A stretch of DNA of 64,000 bases from Puccinellia tenuiflora (taxonomy: Eukaryota; Streptophyta; Magnoliopsida; Poales; Poaceae). Where the stretch lies: positions 880,323-944,322 of the forward strand of contig QRDG01000398.1 in the NCBI GenBank assembly GCA_012064385.1, written 5' to 3'. Each line of letters opens with the position of its first letter. Within the stretch, counting starts at the first letter, position 1. The position numbers and the translations under genes were made by a program. The notes under the pieces were generated by a model. The model saw nothing but the letters and a program-made list of their open reading frames with translations. It was not told the origin of the DNA and did no database searches. Shown in pieces: positions 1 through 9,029 of this stretch.

Positions 1-2286
1 CAAGGGCCAAAACAACCCGGTACAGACATCAATCTGTATCTCACGCTGTTGAAAGAGGAGTTGGCCACGTTATGGGAAGAAGGAGCCCGTACGTGGGACG
101 CCTCGAGACAGGACTACTTCAACATGAAAGCGGCGGTGATCACGACGGTGCAAGACTATCCCGGTTACGGATACTTCTCGGGGCAGGTGGTCCAAGGATT
201 CTATGGGTGCGTTAGGTGCAAGGACAATACATCGTACACCCAGCTGCAGAAAGATCTCGGGTCCGGGAAAACCGTGCACCTTTCGGCTCGGAGGTGGCTT
301 CCCATGGATCACCCATGGAGAAATCTATCACATCTGTTCGATGGGAAGGTCGAGCTCCGAGGAAAACTGGACCAGAAGAGCGGCGCGGTAATCGCCGAGC
401 TGCTGAATAACTGGAAGGAGTGCCCTGCGCCGGGAAAGACCCAGAAGAAGCCAGAGCTGCTGTTGAAGGTATGGAAGGCGGGGTCTGTCTTCTGGGACTT
501 GTCATACTGGAAGATTCTCCGCGTGCCTCATAGCCTCGATCTCATGCATATCACGAAGAACGTGGGCGAGAGTCTGCTTGCCACTATCCTTAACACCGAC
601 AAGACCAAAGATGGGCCGAAGGCAAGGAACGACTTGAAGCATATGGGCATCAGGGTTGAACTTCAACCACCACCTAGCGATGACGAGGAGGAGGAGGAGA
701 CGGAAACGCAGAATAGCCATCGTCGCCGCAAGGGCAAGAAGGGCAAGGTCAAGCTAAAGGCCGCGTGCTTCACTCTGAGTAAGAAGGAGGCCATACAGTT
801 TATGAAGTGCCTCCTCGGAGTAAAATTTCCGAACGGCTTCGCGGGGAAGATAAGCAGATGGCTAGACGAGGCGAAGCAGCGCTTCAGCGGGATGAAGTCT
901 CACGACGTCGCCATGCTGATGACGCAGGTACTCCCGGTCGCGATCCGAGGTATAATGGACAAGCACGTCCGTGAAACTCTATTTGGCCTCTGCAACTTTT
1001 TCGACGTCATCTCTCGGAAGTCGATAGGCATTAGGCAGCACACGAGGCTACAGGAGGAGATCGTGGTGATAGTATGCGAGCTCAAGATGTACTTCCCCCC
1101 CGCATTCTTCGACGTCATGGTTCATCTGCTTCTCCATGTCGTGGAGGATATCGTCCAGCTCGGTCCTCCGTTTCTGCGAAGCATGATGCCGTTCGAAAGG
1201 CTGAACGGACACATCAAGGGATATGTTAAAAACAGGCCCCGTCCAGATGGAAGCATAGCAAACGGCTTCCTGGCCGAAGAGTGCATCTCTTTCTGCTCGA
1301 ACTTTCTACAGTCTGAGACCCCTGTTGGTCTGCCAACCAACAAGCACTTCGGGAGGCTCGCTGGATTGGGTCACCACGAGGGTCGGCACCCAATGCATGT
1401 CGACTTCGAGGGCCGAACAAAGGACTTTGAAAGAGCAAACCTCGTCGCGCTGCAGCACCTGGAGGTGGTCGATCCATACATAAATGAGCACAAAGAGTTT
1501 ATCAAGAAGATTTACGCCGACCGGGGGCGCCAGGACCCGACGGAGGCCGTTGTTATGAAGGAGCACAACTCCGGTTTCACGAGGTGGTTCAGGAATAGGG
1601 TCTTTGCTAATCCGCCGCATGGCGAGTACTCGGAGGAAGATAAACTCATATTCGCCTTGGCACAGGGCGCCGCGCACAACCTGATGACCTATCAGGCATA
1701 CGATATCAACGGATACACGTTCTACACCGAGGACAAGGACAATAACTGCGATTACCAAAACTCAGGGGTAACGGGGATATTCTACACCGGAGACGTCCCG
1801 AAAAGATACTACGGAAGGATCGAGGAGATTTGGGAGCTCGACTACGTTACGGAAAAGGTGCTGATGTTCCGTGTCAGGTGGGCCAAGAGCGTCGAGAAAG
1901 AAGGCCGGTATTTCACCACCATGGTTATACCGCCAAAGTCAAAGACCACCGGCGCGAACGCACCCGCGAGAAATGAGCCTTGGGTTATGGCTAGCCTAGT
2001 CGACCAATGCTGGTTCATCACAGACCCGTCAAAGCCTAGCCAGGTGGTCATCAGGAGAGGCAAAAGAAACATCACCGGAATGGATGGAGTCGCCAACGAG
2101 CAAGACTTTGACCAGAACGGCGACCCGAAGATGGAAGACGGATACGGCAACCAAACACCGTACACCACAACCGCACCTAAGAAAGGAGTGCTCCCGTACA
2201 AGAGAAGTAGCGAAGACGTCCCGGACCTAACCTATGCAACCGCGACAAAGAGGGGCAAGAAGAAGATGGCCGTCAAGAAACGCTAA
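1..2286 (+). CDS. TNP2-type CACTA transposase, C-terminal two thirds (5' end outside window)
   Basis: The frame is open from base 1 to a TAA at 2284-2286 (761 codons) with no internal stop. Its first residues align with residue ~388 of the complete TNP2 at 4428-7754, so about 390 residues lie upstream of the window. TNP2 is the DDE-type transposase of En/Spm (CACTA) elements; it acts in the nucleus on element ends. Visible landmarks are the DLMHITKN block near residue 180, a DUF4218-like region (~313-430) ending in the MPFERLNGHIKGYV block, and a DUF4216-like region (~563-620) with YYGRIEEIWELDY. The tail is basic (KKKMAVKKR), fitting nuclear targeting. The gene is GC-richer than element 1's copy, so the two belong to different CACTA families. 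It is probably functional where visible; only the missing N-terminus could change that. Confidence 0.93.
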   Translation, partial: QGPKQPGTDINLYLTLLKEELATLWEEGARTWDASRQDYFNMKAAVITTVQDYPGYGYFSGQVVQGFYGCVRCKDNTSYTQLQKDLGSGKTVHLSARRWLPMDHPWRNLSHLFDGKVELRGKLDQKSGAVIAELLNNWKECPAPGKTQKKPELLLKVWKAGSVFWDLSYWKILRVPHSLDLMHITKNVGESLLATILNTDKTKDGPKARNDLKHMGIRVELQPPPSDDEEEEETETQNSHRRRKGKKGKVKLKAACFTLSKKEAIQFMKCLLGVKFPNGFAGKISRWLDEAKQRFSGMKSHDVAMLMTQVLPVAIRGIMDKHVRETLFGLCNFFDVISRKSIGIRQHTRLQEEIVVIVCELKMYFPPAFFDVMVHLLLHVVEDIVQLGPPFLRSMMPFERLNGHIKGYVKNRPRPDGSIANGFLAEECISFCSNFLQSETPVGLPTNKHFGRLAGLGHHEGRHPMHVDFEGRTKDFERANLVALQHLEVVDPYINEHKEFIKKIYADRGRQDPTEAVVMKEHNSGFTRWFRNRVFANPPHGEYSEEDKLIFALAQGAAHNLMTYQAYDINGYTFYTEDKDNNCDYQNSGVTGIFYTGDVPKRYYGRIEEIWELDYVTEKVLMFRVRWAKSVEKEGRYFTTMVIPPKSKTTGANAPARNEPWVMASLVDQCWFITDPSKPSQVVIRRGKRNITGMDGVANEQDFDQNGDPKMEDGYGNQTPYTTTAPKKGVLPYKRSSEDVPDLTYATATKRGKKKMAVKKR

Positions 2287-2402
2287 CGCGCTAGTTCCGA
2301 CCATATTGTCAAGATCGAACCATTCATAAGTGTCACTTTTTGTATGTTATAATATTGCATTGAATATTATGTATCGAGATACACATTCATAATTGTCACT
2401 TG

Positions 2403-2571
2403 CATTGTATTGTTTTGACAATATTTGAATATTTAAAATATATTTAGTATATTTTATAGTCTATATTTGTTTGGACAAAGTTTTTACATTGTATTGTTTT
2501 GACAATATTTGAATATTTAAAATATATTCAGTATATTTTATAGTCTATATTTGTTTGGACAAAGTTTTTAC
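2403..2571 (+). repeat. 84-bp AT-rich tandem duplication
   Basis: Two nearly identical copies start at 2403 and 2487 (period 84), each beginning CATTGTATTGTTTTGAC and ending AAAGTTTTTA. It lies in the TNP2 3' flank, just before the tRNA-like module. A degraded tandem repeat sits in the same place in element 3 (32380-32490). Confidence 0.9.
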
Positions 2572-2605
2572 ACTAAATCTGGCCTTTAGAAAAAAGAATA
2601 AAAAA

Positions 2606-2690
2606 ATTGGGCCTACCAGGAGTCGAACCTGGGTGGCTAGGGGTACAGCATAGGACGCTAACCAGTGAGCTAGTGAGTGTTTAGTGACAA
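2606..2690 (-). other. tRNA-like module with pol III A and B boxes
   Basis: On the minus strand an A-box-like sequence TAGCTCACTGGTTAGCG (2656-2672) is followed by a perfect B box GGTTCGACTCC (2619-2629). The T arm folds as CCAGG, 7-nt loop, CCTGG and is extended by GCC/GGC after a 2x2 mismatch. The acceptor stem does not close, so this is not a working tRNA gene. A homologous-looking module lies at 32495-32570 in element 3. It could be an old tRNA-derived (SINE-like) insertion or a retained pol III promoter. Confidence 0.65.
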
Positions 2691-2731
2691 TATCTGAACC
2701 GCATGTTATTTGAGTAGTACCCACAACTATG

Positions 2732-2800
2732 CGAGGCGCATTTAGCCAATATGCGCCTCGGGTAAGCTTAAGCGAGGCGCACTTTGCAATATGCGCCTCG
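2732..2800. promoter_or_regulatory. Internal copies of element 2's terminal motif (two hairpins)
   Basis: Two short inverted repeats of the CGAGGCGCAT type (arms 2732-2741/2751-2760 and 2773-2781/2792-2800) match the subterminal motif at the right end of the element (31988-32275). They lie directly upstream of the GC-rich first exon of the second gene. Subterminal repeats of CACTA elements are transposase-binding sites, so a promoter operator role is inferred. Confidence 0.7.
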
Positions 2801-2810
2801 GCTATTCGCT

Positions 2811-3062
2811 GTACTATTCCCCTTTCTTCTTTTTCCTCGATCCATCTCACACTCTCTCACTCACTGCTCTCCCGATCCGCCCTCGCCAAGGTCCTCGCCG
2901 CTGCCCGCTCGTCCGTGGAGCCGCTGCCCGCCCGTGGAGAAGGAGCCGCCGCCACCCGCGGAGAAGGAGCCGTCGCCGCCGCCGCCTCCCGAGCCGCCCT
3001 CGCCAAGGTCCTCGCCGCCCTCGCCCGTGGAGAAGGAGCCGTCGCCGTCGCCGCCGCAGGAG
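2811..3062 (+). other. Element 2 second gene, GC-rich first exon (probably 5' UTR)
   Basis: A CT-rich leader passes into GC-rich repetitive sequence with GTGGAGAAGGAGCCG repeats. The exon ends in GAG, and after removal of element 1 the next bases at 25557 are GTACTC, a usable splice donor. The same kind of GC-rich first exon starts the equivalent gene in elements 1, 3 and 4. Several frames are open here only because of composition, so I do not call a protein. Confidence 0.55.
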
Positions 3063-3079
3063 CACTAGTGGAAAAACAG
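3063..3079 (+). repeat. Left terminal inverted repeat of element 1
   Basis: CACTAGTGGAAAAACAG is a perfect 17-bp inverted match to 25537-25553. The first eight bases are themselves palindromic. Confidence 0.97.
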
Positions 3080-3093
3080 CCAAAGGATGTTAC

Positions 3094-3315
3094 CCTTAGT
3101 ACCGGTTTCATTACAAACCGGTACTAAAGCTAGCACTAGTACCGGCTCCAGAGCCCAGTGCGCCAGGAATCTCTAGTACCGGTTTGTGCTGGACCTTTAG
3201 TACCGGTTCGTGTTACGAACCGGTACTAAAGGGTTTCGCGCCAAATCTGTTGCGCAGGTGGGGCCGGTGTTGAACCTTTAGTACCGGTTTGCATAGCAAA
3301 CCGGTACTAGAGGGT
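3094..3315. repeat. Left subterminal repeats of element 1
   Basis: At least four inverted pairs of TTTAGTACCGGTT / AACCGGTACTAAA occur here. The same motif lines the right end at 25343-25536. In CACTA elements such repeats bind the TNPA-type protein. Confidence 0.9.
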
Positions 3316-3804
3316 TGCCAGCCCCTATTTCTTCAACCCGAGCCGTGCTAGCTCTCCATCTCCAACACATTTCTACAAATTTCTCTCCTCTCACACTCCA
3401 AACAAATCTCCATTTTCTGCACCATTTTGTTAAGATTGGCTGCAACGATCTATCCAAGGGTTAGCAACATGATCCTTTCTTCCGGCGTTCCTAATTTAGC
3501 TCATTTCCTATGGTTTAGCTCGTTTCACTTTTTTAGTGCTAGCAAGGTGTTTGATGAAATGTCTAAGTTAGTGATTTCATTCGTTTTATATGCAATTTGA
3601 GCTCAAATTAAAGTATGCTTTGTTGGTTTTAGTATCTTCCCCGTCCTCACCGCCGTCGATCGCCAGCGCCGTCCCTAGCCGGCACCACCTCGGTGAGCCT
3701 ACTTGTTTTTATGTTTTATAAAAAAACTTAGTTTTATGTGATAGATGCATAGTTTTACTTTATAATTTTCTTACTTGTATGATTGTTTTTTTATGTATAG
3801 TGCC
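3316..3804 (+). other. 5' leader and introns upstream of the coiled-coil membrane gene
   Basis: No long open frame is present. GC-rich islands at ~3640-3692 (ending TCG, then GTGAGCC) and AT-rich stretches look like untranslated exons and introns of the gene whose coding part begins at 3805. Confidence 0.45.
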
Positions 3805-4263
3805 ATGGTTTTGATATCCGTCCCCGTCGGCCCTCGTCCGGTCTATGATTCGGATGTGGTATACTTTTATAACTATTTGTTTCATTTTGTCATGTGACAA
3901 TTATGCCGACCAACTTGACATAGATATTTTATCTAGGAGGTAGTTGAACCAGAAATTACAACCGACCCTCTTGTCGAGATGCTCAATTTATTTGAGAAAG
4001 AAAATAATGATTTGAAAGAAAAATTGAAAAGAAGTGAAGATCTTCGTCTGCAATGCCTAGAAGAGAAGATGAAATTGGACTTGAAGTTTGCCGACGTCGT
4101 CGATGATCACCAGATCAAGATGGATGCAATGCGCTTGAAGATTAAAAAGATTAGAAAATATGCCATTAATCAAGAGGCTTGGTATCATTATGCTGTTGGT
4201 TCAGTAGTTACCTTAGTTGCGATTTTCATCGCATTTTTTGTTGGTTTTAATTTTTTTAGATAG
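3805..4263 (+). CDS. Small coiled-coil protein with C-terminal membrane anchor (CACTA accessory)
   Basis: The model has two coding exons, 3805-3858 and 3940-4263, joined in phase by a GT-AG intron and giving 125 aa. After a short head, residues ~30-75 are charged and heptad-like (LFEKENNDLKEKLKRSEDL), predicting a coiled coil. A conserved-looking basic segment (MRLKIKKIRKYAIN) and AWYHYAVGS precede one hydrophobic segment of about 20 residues at the very C-terminus, so it resembles a tail-anchored protein. Very similar short proteins recur beside CACTA transposases in grass genomes (from memory, not searched). It is 160 bp upstream of TNP2. Function is unknown. Element 2 and a remnant in element 3 also encode short proteins with a hydrophobic tail, so the trait recurs. 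The ATG at 3805 is the first in frame; upstream untranslated exons are likely. Confidence 0.8.
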
Positions 4264-4427
4264 TTGTATGTTAGTTTGAGTGTATGTTTTATGAGAACTA
4301 TGTATTACATTTGGTCAGTACTCTAATTTGCTTTTAATGTGATGAACTTGAATATTAATTAATTTTGTCACTCATCTATTTATGAAGTAGTGTAATTAAC
4401 GGTTATTGATATACTTATATAATGCAG

Positions 4428-7400
4428 ATGAACCGACAATGGATGTACGGTGACCGACGTTGTCCCGAGTTTATTAATGGCATGCATAATTTTCTCCACG
4501 TGGCTGAGGCAAGCAAGCGGTCGAATGGTTTCATGTGTTGTCCATGTAGTTCCTGTAAGAATATGAAGGATTACTCTACCTCAAGAACCATTCACGCCCA
4601 CCTGTTACAGAACGGTTTCATGCCCGGCTATAATTGTTGGACAAAGCACGGAGAAATAGGGGTTATAATGGAAGACAACGAAGAAGAAGAGGATAACGAC
4701 AACTATCCTATGTTCACTGAACACGATGATATGACAATGGGGGGAGACGAAGACGCAGAAGAGCTCATTTTTGATGACCCCGATGACGATTTAGGTCGGG
4801 CCATTCATGATGCGAAGATTAACTGCGGAAGTGAAAACGAGAAGTTGAAGTTGGAGAGAATGTTAGAGGATCACAACAAATTGTTGTACCCAAATTGCGA
4901 AGATGGTCAGAAAAAGCTGGGTACCACATTAGAATTGCTGCAATGGAAGGCAGAGAATGGTATTTCTGACAAGGGTTTTGAAAAGTTGCTGAAAATAATA
5001 AAGAAGATGCTTCCAGGGGAGAATGTATTGCCCTCTAGTACGTACGAAGCAAAGAAGGTTGTCTGCCCTCTAGGATTAGAGGTGCAGAAAATACATGCAT
5101 GCATCAATGACTGCATCCTCTACCGCGGTGAGAAGTACGAGAATTTGAATGCATGCCCGGTATGCGGTGCATTGCGGTATAAGATCAGGCGAGATGACCC
5201 TGGTGATGTTGAGGGCGAGCCGCGCCCCAGGAAGAAGGTTCCTGTCAAGGTGATGTGGTATGCTCCTATAATACCACGGTTGAAACGTTTATTTCAAAAC
5301 AAAGAGCATGCCAAGTTGTTGCGATGGCACAAAGAAGACCGTAAGAAAGACGTGATGCTGAGACACCCCGCTGACGGGTCGCAGTGGAGAAAAATCGACA
5401 AAGAGTTCAAGACATTTGCAGATGACGCGAGGAACTTAAGATTTGGTCTAAGTACAGATGGCTTTAATCCTTTTGGAGAGCAGAGCTCCAGTCATAGCAC
5501 CTGGCCAGTGACTCTATGTATCTATAACCTTCCTCCTTGGTTGTGCATGAAGCGGAAGTTCATTATGATGCCAGTGCTCATCCAAGGCCCGAGGCAACCC
5601 GGCAACGACATTGATGTGTACCTGAGGCCATTAGTTGAAGAACTTTTACAGTTGTGGGATGAAGAAGGTGTACCTGTGTGGGATGAGCATGAACAAAAGG
5701 AATTTAACCTACGAGGGTTGTTGTTCGTAACCATCAATGATTGGCCTGCTCTTAGTAACATTTCAGGACAATCAAACAAGGGATACAATGCATGCACACA
5801 CTGTTTAGGTGAGACTGACAGTATATATTTGGGAAACAAGAATGTGTACTTGGGGCATCGTCGATTTCTTCCAAAACAACATGTCGTAAGAATGGGAGGA
5901 GGCAAGCATTTCAGAGGTGAGGCAGATAGCCGGACGAAGCCTACCCGCCCTACTGGCGATGTTATATATGATATGGTGAAGGATTTAAAAGTGATCTTTG
6001 GAAAGGGTCCTGGCGGACAATCTGTTCCGAATAACAGTGCCGGACACGTACCCATGTGGAAGAAGATGTCTATATTTTGGGAGCTACCCTATTGGAAAAT
6101 CCTAGAGGTTCACTCTTCAATCGACGTGATGCACGTGACGAAAAATCTTTGCGTGAACCTGCTAAACTGCTTGGGCGTGTACGGAAAGACAAAAGATACA
6201 CCGGATGCACGGCAGGACCAGCAACGTATGCATGAACGAGACAACCTAAATCCAGAGAAGTATCAAGGTATTGCCAGCTACGCTCTTACAAAAGAAGAGA
6301 AGGAGATCTTCTTTGAAGTCCTGAGCAGCATCAAGGTCCCGTCTGGCTTCTCGTCGAATATAAAGGGAATAATAAACATGACAGAGAAAAAGTTTCAAAA
6401 CCTAAAGTCTCATGACTGCCACGTCATTATGACACAATTACTTCCGATTGCATTGAGGGGGCTTCTGCCAGAAAATGTTCGAGTACCCATTGTGAAGCTA
6501 TGTGCATTCCTCAATGCAATTTCTCAGAAGGTGATCAATCCACTAACTCTATCAAATTTACAGAAGGATGTGGTGCAATGTCTTGTCAGCTTCGAGTTGG
6601 TGTTTCCACCATCCTTCTTCAATATTATGACGCACCTCATAGTTCACCTAGTCGAAGAGATTCACGTTCTCGGTCCTGTATTTCTACACAACATGTTCCC
6701 CTTTGAGAGATTCATGGGAGTCTTAAAGAAATACGTTCATAACCGTGCTAGGCCAGAAGGAAGCATCTCCAAGGGCTATGGAACAGAGGAGGTCATTGAG
6801 TTTTGTGTTGACTTTATTCCTGACCTTAAGCCGATCGGTGTTCCTGAATCACGCTATGAGGGGAGACTGCGTGGAAAAGGCACGCTAGGAAAGAGAGCAA
6901 AAATAAATATGGACGGACATTCTTTCACTAAAGCACACTACACAGTCCTACATAATTCCATCATGGTGGCTCCGTATATATTGGAACACAAGGATATTTT
7001 ACGCTCAAAATATCCGGAGCAAGGTGAAGATTGGATTGATGGAGAACACCAGACGACTTTCGGCGGTTGGTTGCAAACACATCTCATTAATGACACCACT
7101 ATTGAAGAACAACTATACTTGTTGGCCAAGCAACCATCTTTTTGTATATCGACTTTTCAAGGGTACGAGATAAATGGGAATACATTTTACACGATCGCCC
7201 AAGATCAAAAGAGCACCAACCAAAACAGTGGTGTCCGCTTTGATGCAGCAGACGACAATGGGAAGAAGGTCACATATTATGGGTACATAGAGGAGATATG
7301 GGAACTTGACTATGGACCTACTTTCAAGATCCCTTTGTTCCGGTGCAAATGGTTCAACCTGAAAGACGGGGTGCAGGTAGACCCACAGTACGGAATGACT

Positions 7401-7754
7401 ACAGTGGATCTCAAGAATGTAGCATATGAGACCGAACCGTTCGTGCTTGCCAGTGAAGTGGCCCAGGTTTTCTATGTGAAGGACATGTCTACCAAACCGA
7501 AAAAAAGAAAAGAAAGGCAAGAGGACACATCATATGATGAGCCAAAGCGCCACATAGTTCTTTCAGGAAAAAGAAACATCGTGGGAGTGGAGGACAAGAC
7601 AGACATGTCAGAAGATTATAATAAGTTTGATTATATTGCACCCTTCAAGGTGAAAACTGACCCAAGCATCGTGTTAAATAACGAAGATTGTCCATGGTTG
7701 CGTCGCAATCAGAAGAAAGGGAAACACACGAAGAAAACTCAGAAGACTAGATAG
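4428..7754 (+). CDS. TNP2-type CACTA transposase, complete
   Basis: An uninterrupted frame of about 1,108 aa. The ATG at 4428 directly follows a splice-acceptor-like GCAG; an in-frame ATG at 4422 is also possible. Domains in order: a transposase-associated N-terminal domain (residues ~3-80) with Cys/His pairs in CCPCSSCKN and HLLQNGFMPGYNCWTKHGE; an acidic linker; a second Cys pair (ACPVCGALRY, ~245); the Transposase_21 core (~330-560) with STDGFNPF and INDWPALSN carrying candidate catalytic Asp; the DVMHVTKN block (~568); a DUF4218-like region (~680-793); a DUF4216-like region (~911-993); and a basic tail. It should bind and cut element ends in the nucleus together with the TNPA-like partner at 21276-25030. 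No frameshift or stop is present, so it is a candidate functional transposase. Confidence 0.95.
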   Translation: MNRQWMYGDRRCPEFINGMHNFLHVAEASKRSNGFMCCPCSSCKNMKDYSTSRTIHAHLLQNGFMPGYNCWTKHGEIGVIMEDNEEEEDNDNYPMFTEHDDMTMGGDEDAEELIFDDPDDDLGRAIHDAKINCGSENEKLKLERMLEDHNKLLYPNCEDGQKKLGTTLELLQWKAENGISDKGFEKLLKIIKKMLPGENVLPSSTYEAKKVVCPLGLEVQKIHACINDCILYRGEKYENLNACPVCGALRYKIRRDDPGDVEGEPRPRKKVPVKVMWYAPIIPRLKRLFQNKEHAKLLRWHKEDRKKDVMLRHPADGSQWRKIDKEFKTFADDARNLRFGLSTDGFNPFGEQSSSHSTWPVTLCIYNLPPWLCMKRKFIMMPVLIQGPRQPGNDIDVYLRPLVEELLQLWDEEGVPVWDEHEQKEFNLRGLLFVTINDWPALSNISGQSNKGYNACTHCLGETDSIYLGNKNVYLGHRRFLPKQHVVRMGGGKHFRGEADSRTKPTRPTGDVIYDMVKDLKVIFGKGPGGQSVPNNSAGHVPMWKKMSIFWELPYWKILEVHSSIDVMHVTKNLCVNLLNCLGVYGKTKDTPDARQDQQRMHERDNLNPEKYQGIASYALTKEEKEIFFEVLSSIKVPSGFSSNIKGIINMTEKKFQNLKSHDCHVIMTQLLPIALRGLLPENVRVPIVKLCAFLNAISQKVINPLTLSNLQKDVVQCLVSFELVFPPSFFNIMTHLIVHLVEEIHVLGPVFLHNMFPFERFMGVLKKYVHNRARPEGSISKGYGTEEVIEFCVDFIPDLKPIGVPESRYEGRLRGKGTLGKRAKINMDGHSFTKAHYTVLHNSIMVAPYILEHKDILRSKYPEQGEDWIDGEHQTTFGGWLQTHLINDTTIEEQLYLLAKQPSFCISTFQGYEINGNTFYTIAQDQKSTNQNSGVRFDAADDNGKKVTYYGYIEEIWELDYGPTFKIPLFRCKWFNLKDGVQVDPQYGMTTVDLKNVAYETEPFVLASEVAQVFYVKDMSTKPKKRKERQEDTSYDEPKRHIVLSGKRNIVGVEDKTDMSEDYNKFDYIAPFKVKTDPSIVLNNEDCPWLRRNQKKGKHTKKTQKTR

Positions 7755-7784
7755 GGATGTGTTGGTGATGTGTAATAATAAACT

Positions 7785-8100
7785 TGGCATAGTTTGTTTG
7801 AATGGGTCCATATTCCACACAAACAGGCATCTTGGAAGCACGGACAATGTATTAAACCTTTTATCAAATGCACATGGTTTCCCCGTCATACAGCCCAACG
7901 GTGGCTCGTGAGTGCCTGCATATCGGAAGATTACAATAATTTTCATGAAATTCCCCCCTTCACGGTTAAAACTGACCCAACCATCGCGTTGAATGATGAA
8001 GATTGTCCATGGTTGCGGCGCAATCAGAAGAAAGGGACACACACGAAGAAGAAAGGGACACACACTAGATAGGGATGTTGGTGGTGATGTGTAATAATGT
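7785..8100 (+). repeat. Partial duplication of the TNP2 3' end
   Basis: 7924-8095 repeats the last coding part and 3' flank of TNP2 (7613-7790), including KTDPxIxLNxEDCPWLRRNQKKG and the TAGATAGGGATG flank, at roughly 85% identity by eye. Between the copies, 7788-7849 also occurs at 19508-19573. Confidence 0.85.
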
Positions 8101-8496
8101 ATTAAACCTTTTATCAAATGCACACAGTTTCACCTGACTTGTTATTACCTGCATATCAAATGACTTGTATGACTTGTATTCGGTAGATATAGAACAAAAC
8201 ATACGGTTTCACCTGCATACAGCCCAACAGTGGCTCGTTAGTGCCTGCATATAAAATGCACTGTTGGACGTATGCAGGCGAATCCGAATGATTTGTATTC
8301 GGTCTTTGCCTTCCGGACTAGTTTGACTAGCTTCTTCTCCGCTGTTGCCGTACTCTTGTTCTTCATCTCCTCCTCGATCATGTTTGGTATTTATAGCTAA
8401 AATATCAGGGCAACTCTTCGTCTTTAGTCCCGGTTGGTAGATTGAACCGGGACTAAAGGAGCGTTGATATGTGAGCCGTTGGATCAGAAGCACATG

Positions 8497-8574
8497 GATT
8501 CCCGTCATACAGCCCAACGGTGGCTCGTGAGTGCCTGCATATCAAATGCACCGTTGGGCTGTATGACGGGAATC
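8497..8574. repeat. Perfect 26-bp-arm hairpin
   Basis: The arms at 8497-8522 and 8549-8574 are exact reverse complements separated by 26 bp. Partial copies of the same arm sequence occur near 7880-7925 and 8215-8300. Confidence 0.9.
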
Positions 8575-8667
8575 CGAATGATTTGCATATAGGGTCATGT
8601 GGCTGATCCAACACTGGTTTTTCCCATCCGGAAGCTTGCGCATCCGCCTCGCGTCGTCGTGAGCAGC

Positions 8668-8781
8668 AAATCGACCTTCGATCCAAGCAGCCGCAAGACA
8701 TCTCTCATGATCTAACGACCGTCCCAAAAAGTGTTGGGAATGTTGTAGATCATGAGAGAGCCTTGCAGCTGCTTGGATCCG
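8668..8781. repeat. Imperfect long hairpin
   Basis: GATCCAAGCAGC...CTCATGATCT (from 8668) is answered by AGATCATGAGAGAG...GCTGCTTGGATC (to ~8779). The arms are about 33 bp with a few mismatches. Foldbacks like this can feed small RNAs, but nothing here proves expression. Confidence 0.75.
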
Positions 8782-9029
8782 ACCGAGGGGCATGGCTACC
8801 ACTTCCACCACCACCACCACTCGTTGTGTGCCGTTTCGCTGCAGGGACGTCGCTATTTATAGGCGTGTGCTTCTGATCCAACGGCTCACAAGAGCTCTAA
8901 AGAAACACACCCCTGATCCAATGGCTCACAAGCGCTTGAAAGAAACACACGATCCGTGTGCTTCTTTAGTCCCGGTTGGTAACACGAACCGGTACTAAAG
9001 GCCCTGATCCAACAGCTCACAAGCGCTCG

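Larger units (their letters stand above)
8101..9029. promoter_or_regulatory. Intergenic palindrome-rich region of element 1, left part
   Basis: No gene is present. It contains repeated inverted copies of a CAGCCCAACGGTGGCTCGTG unit (also near 7890), TTTAGTCCCGGTTGG hairpins at 8421-8459 and 8963-9000, a TATTTATAG box at ~8852, and tandem CTGATCCAACGGCTCACAAG units from 8874. The region continues at 18733 after retrotransposon A and ends in the TATA box of the 19020 gene. It is probably a promoter or regulatory spacer. Confidence 0.6.

Noticed and set aside
2606..2690. Functional tRNA gene
   Set aside because: A and B boxes and T arm are present, but the acceptor stem does not pair and the anticodon arm is not recognisable. 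The same holds for 32495-32570.
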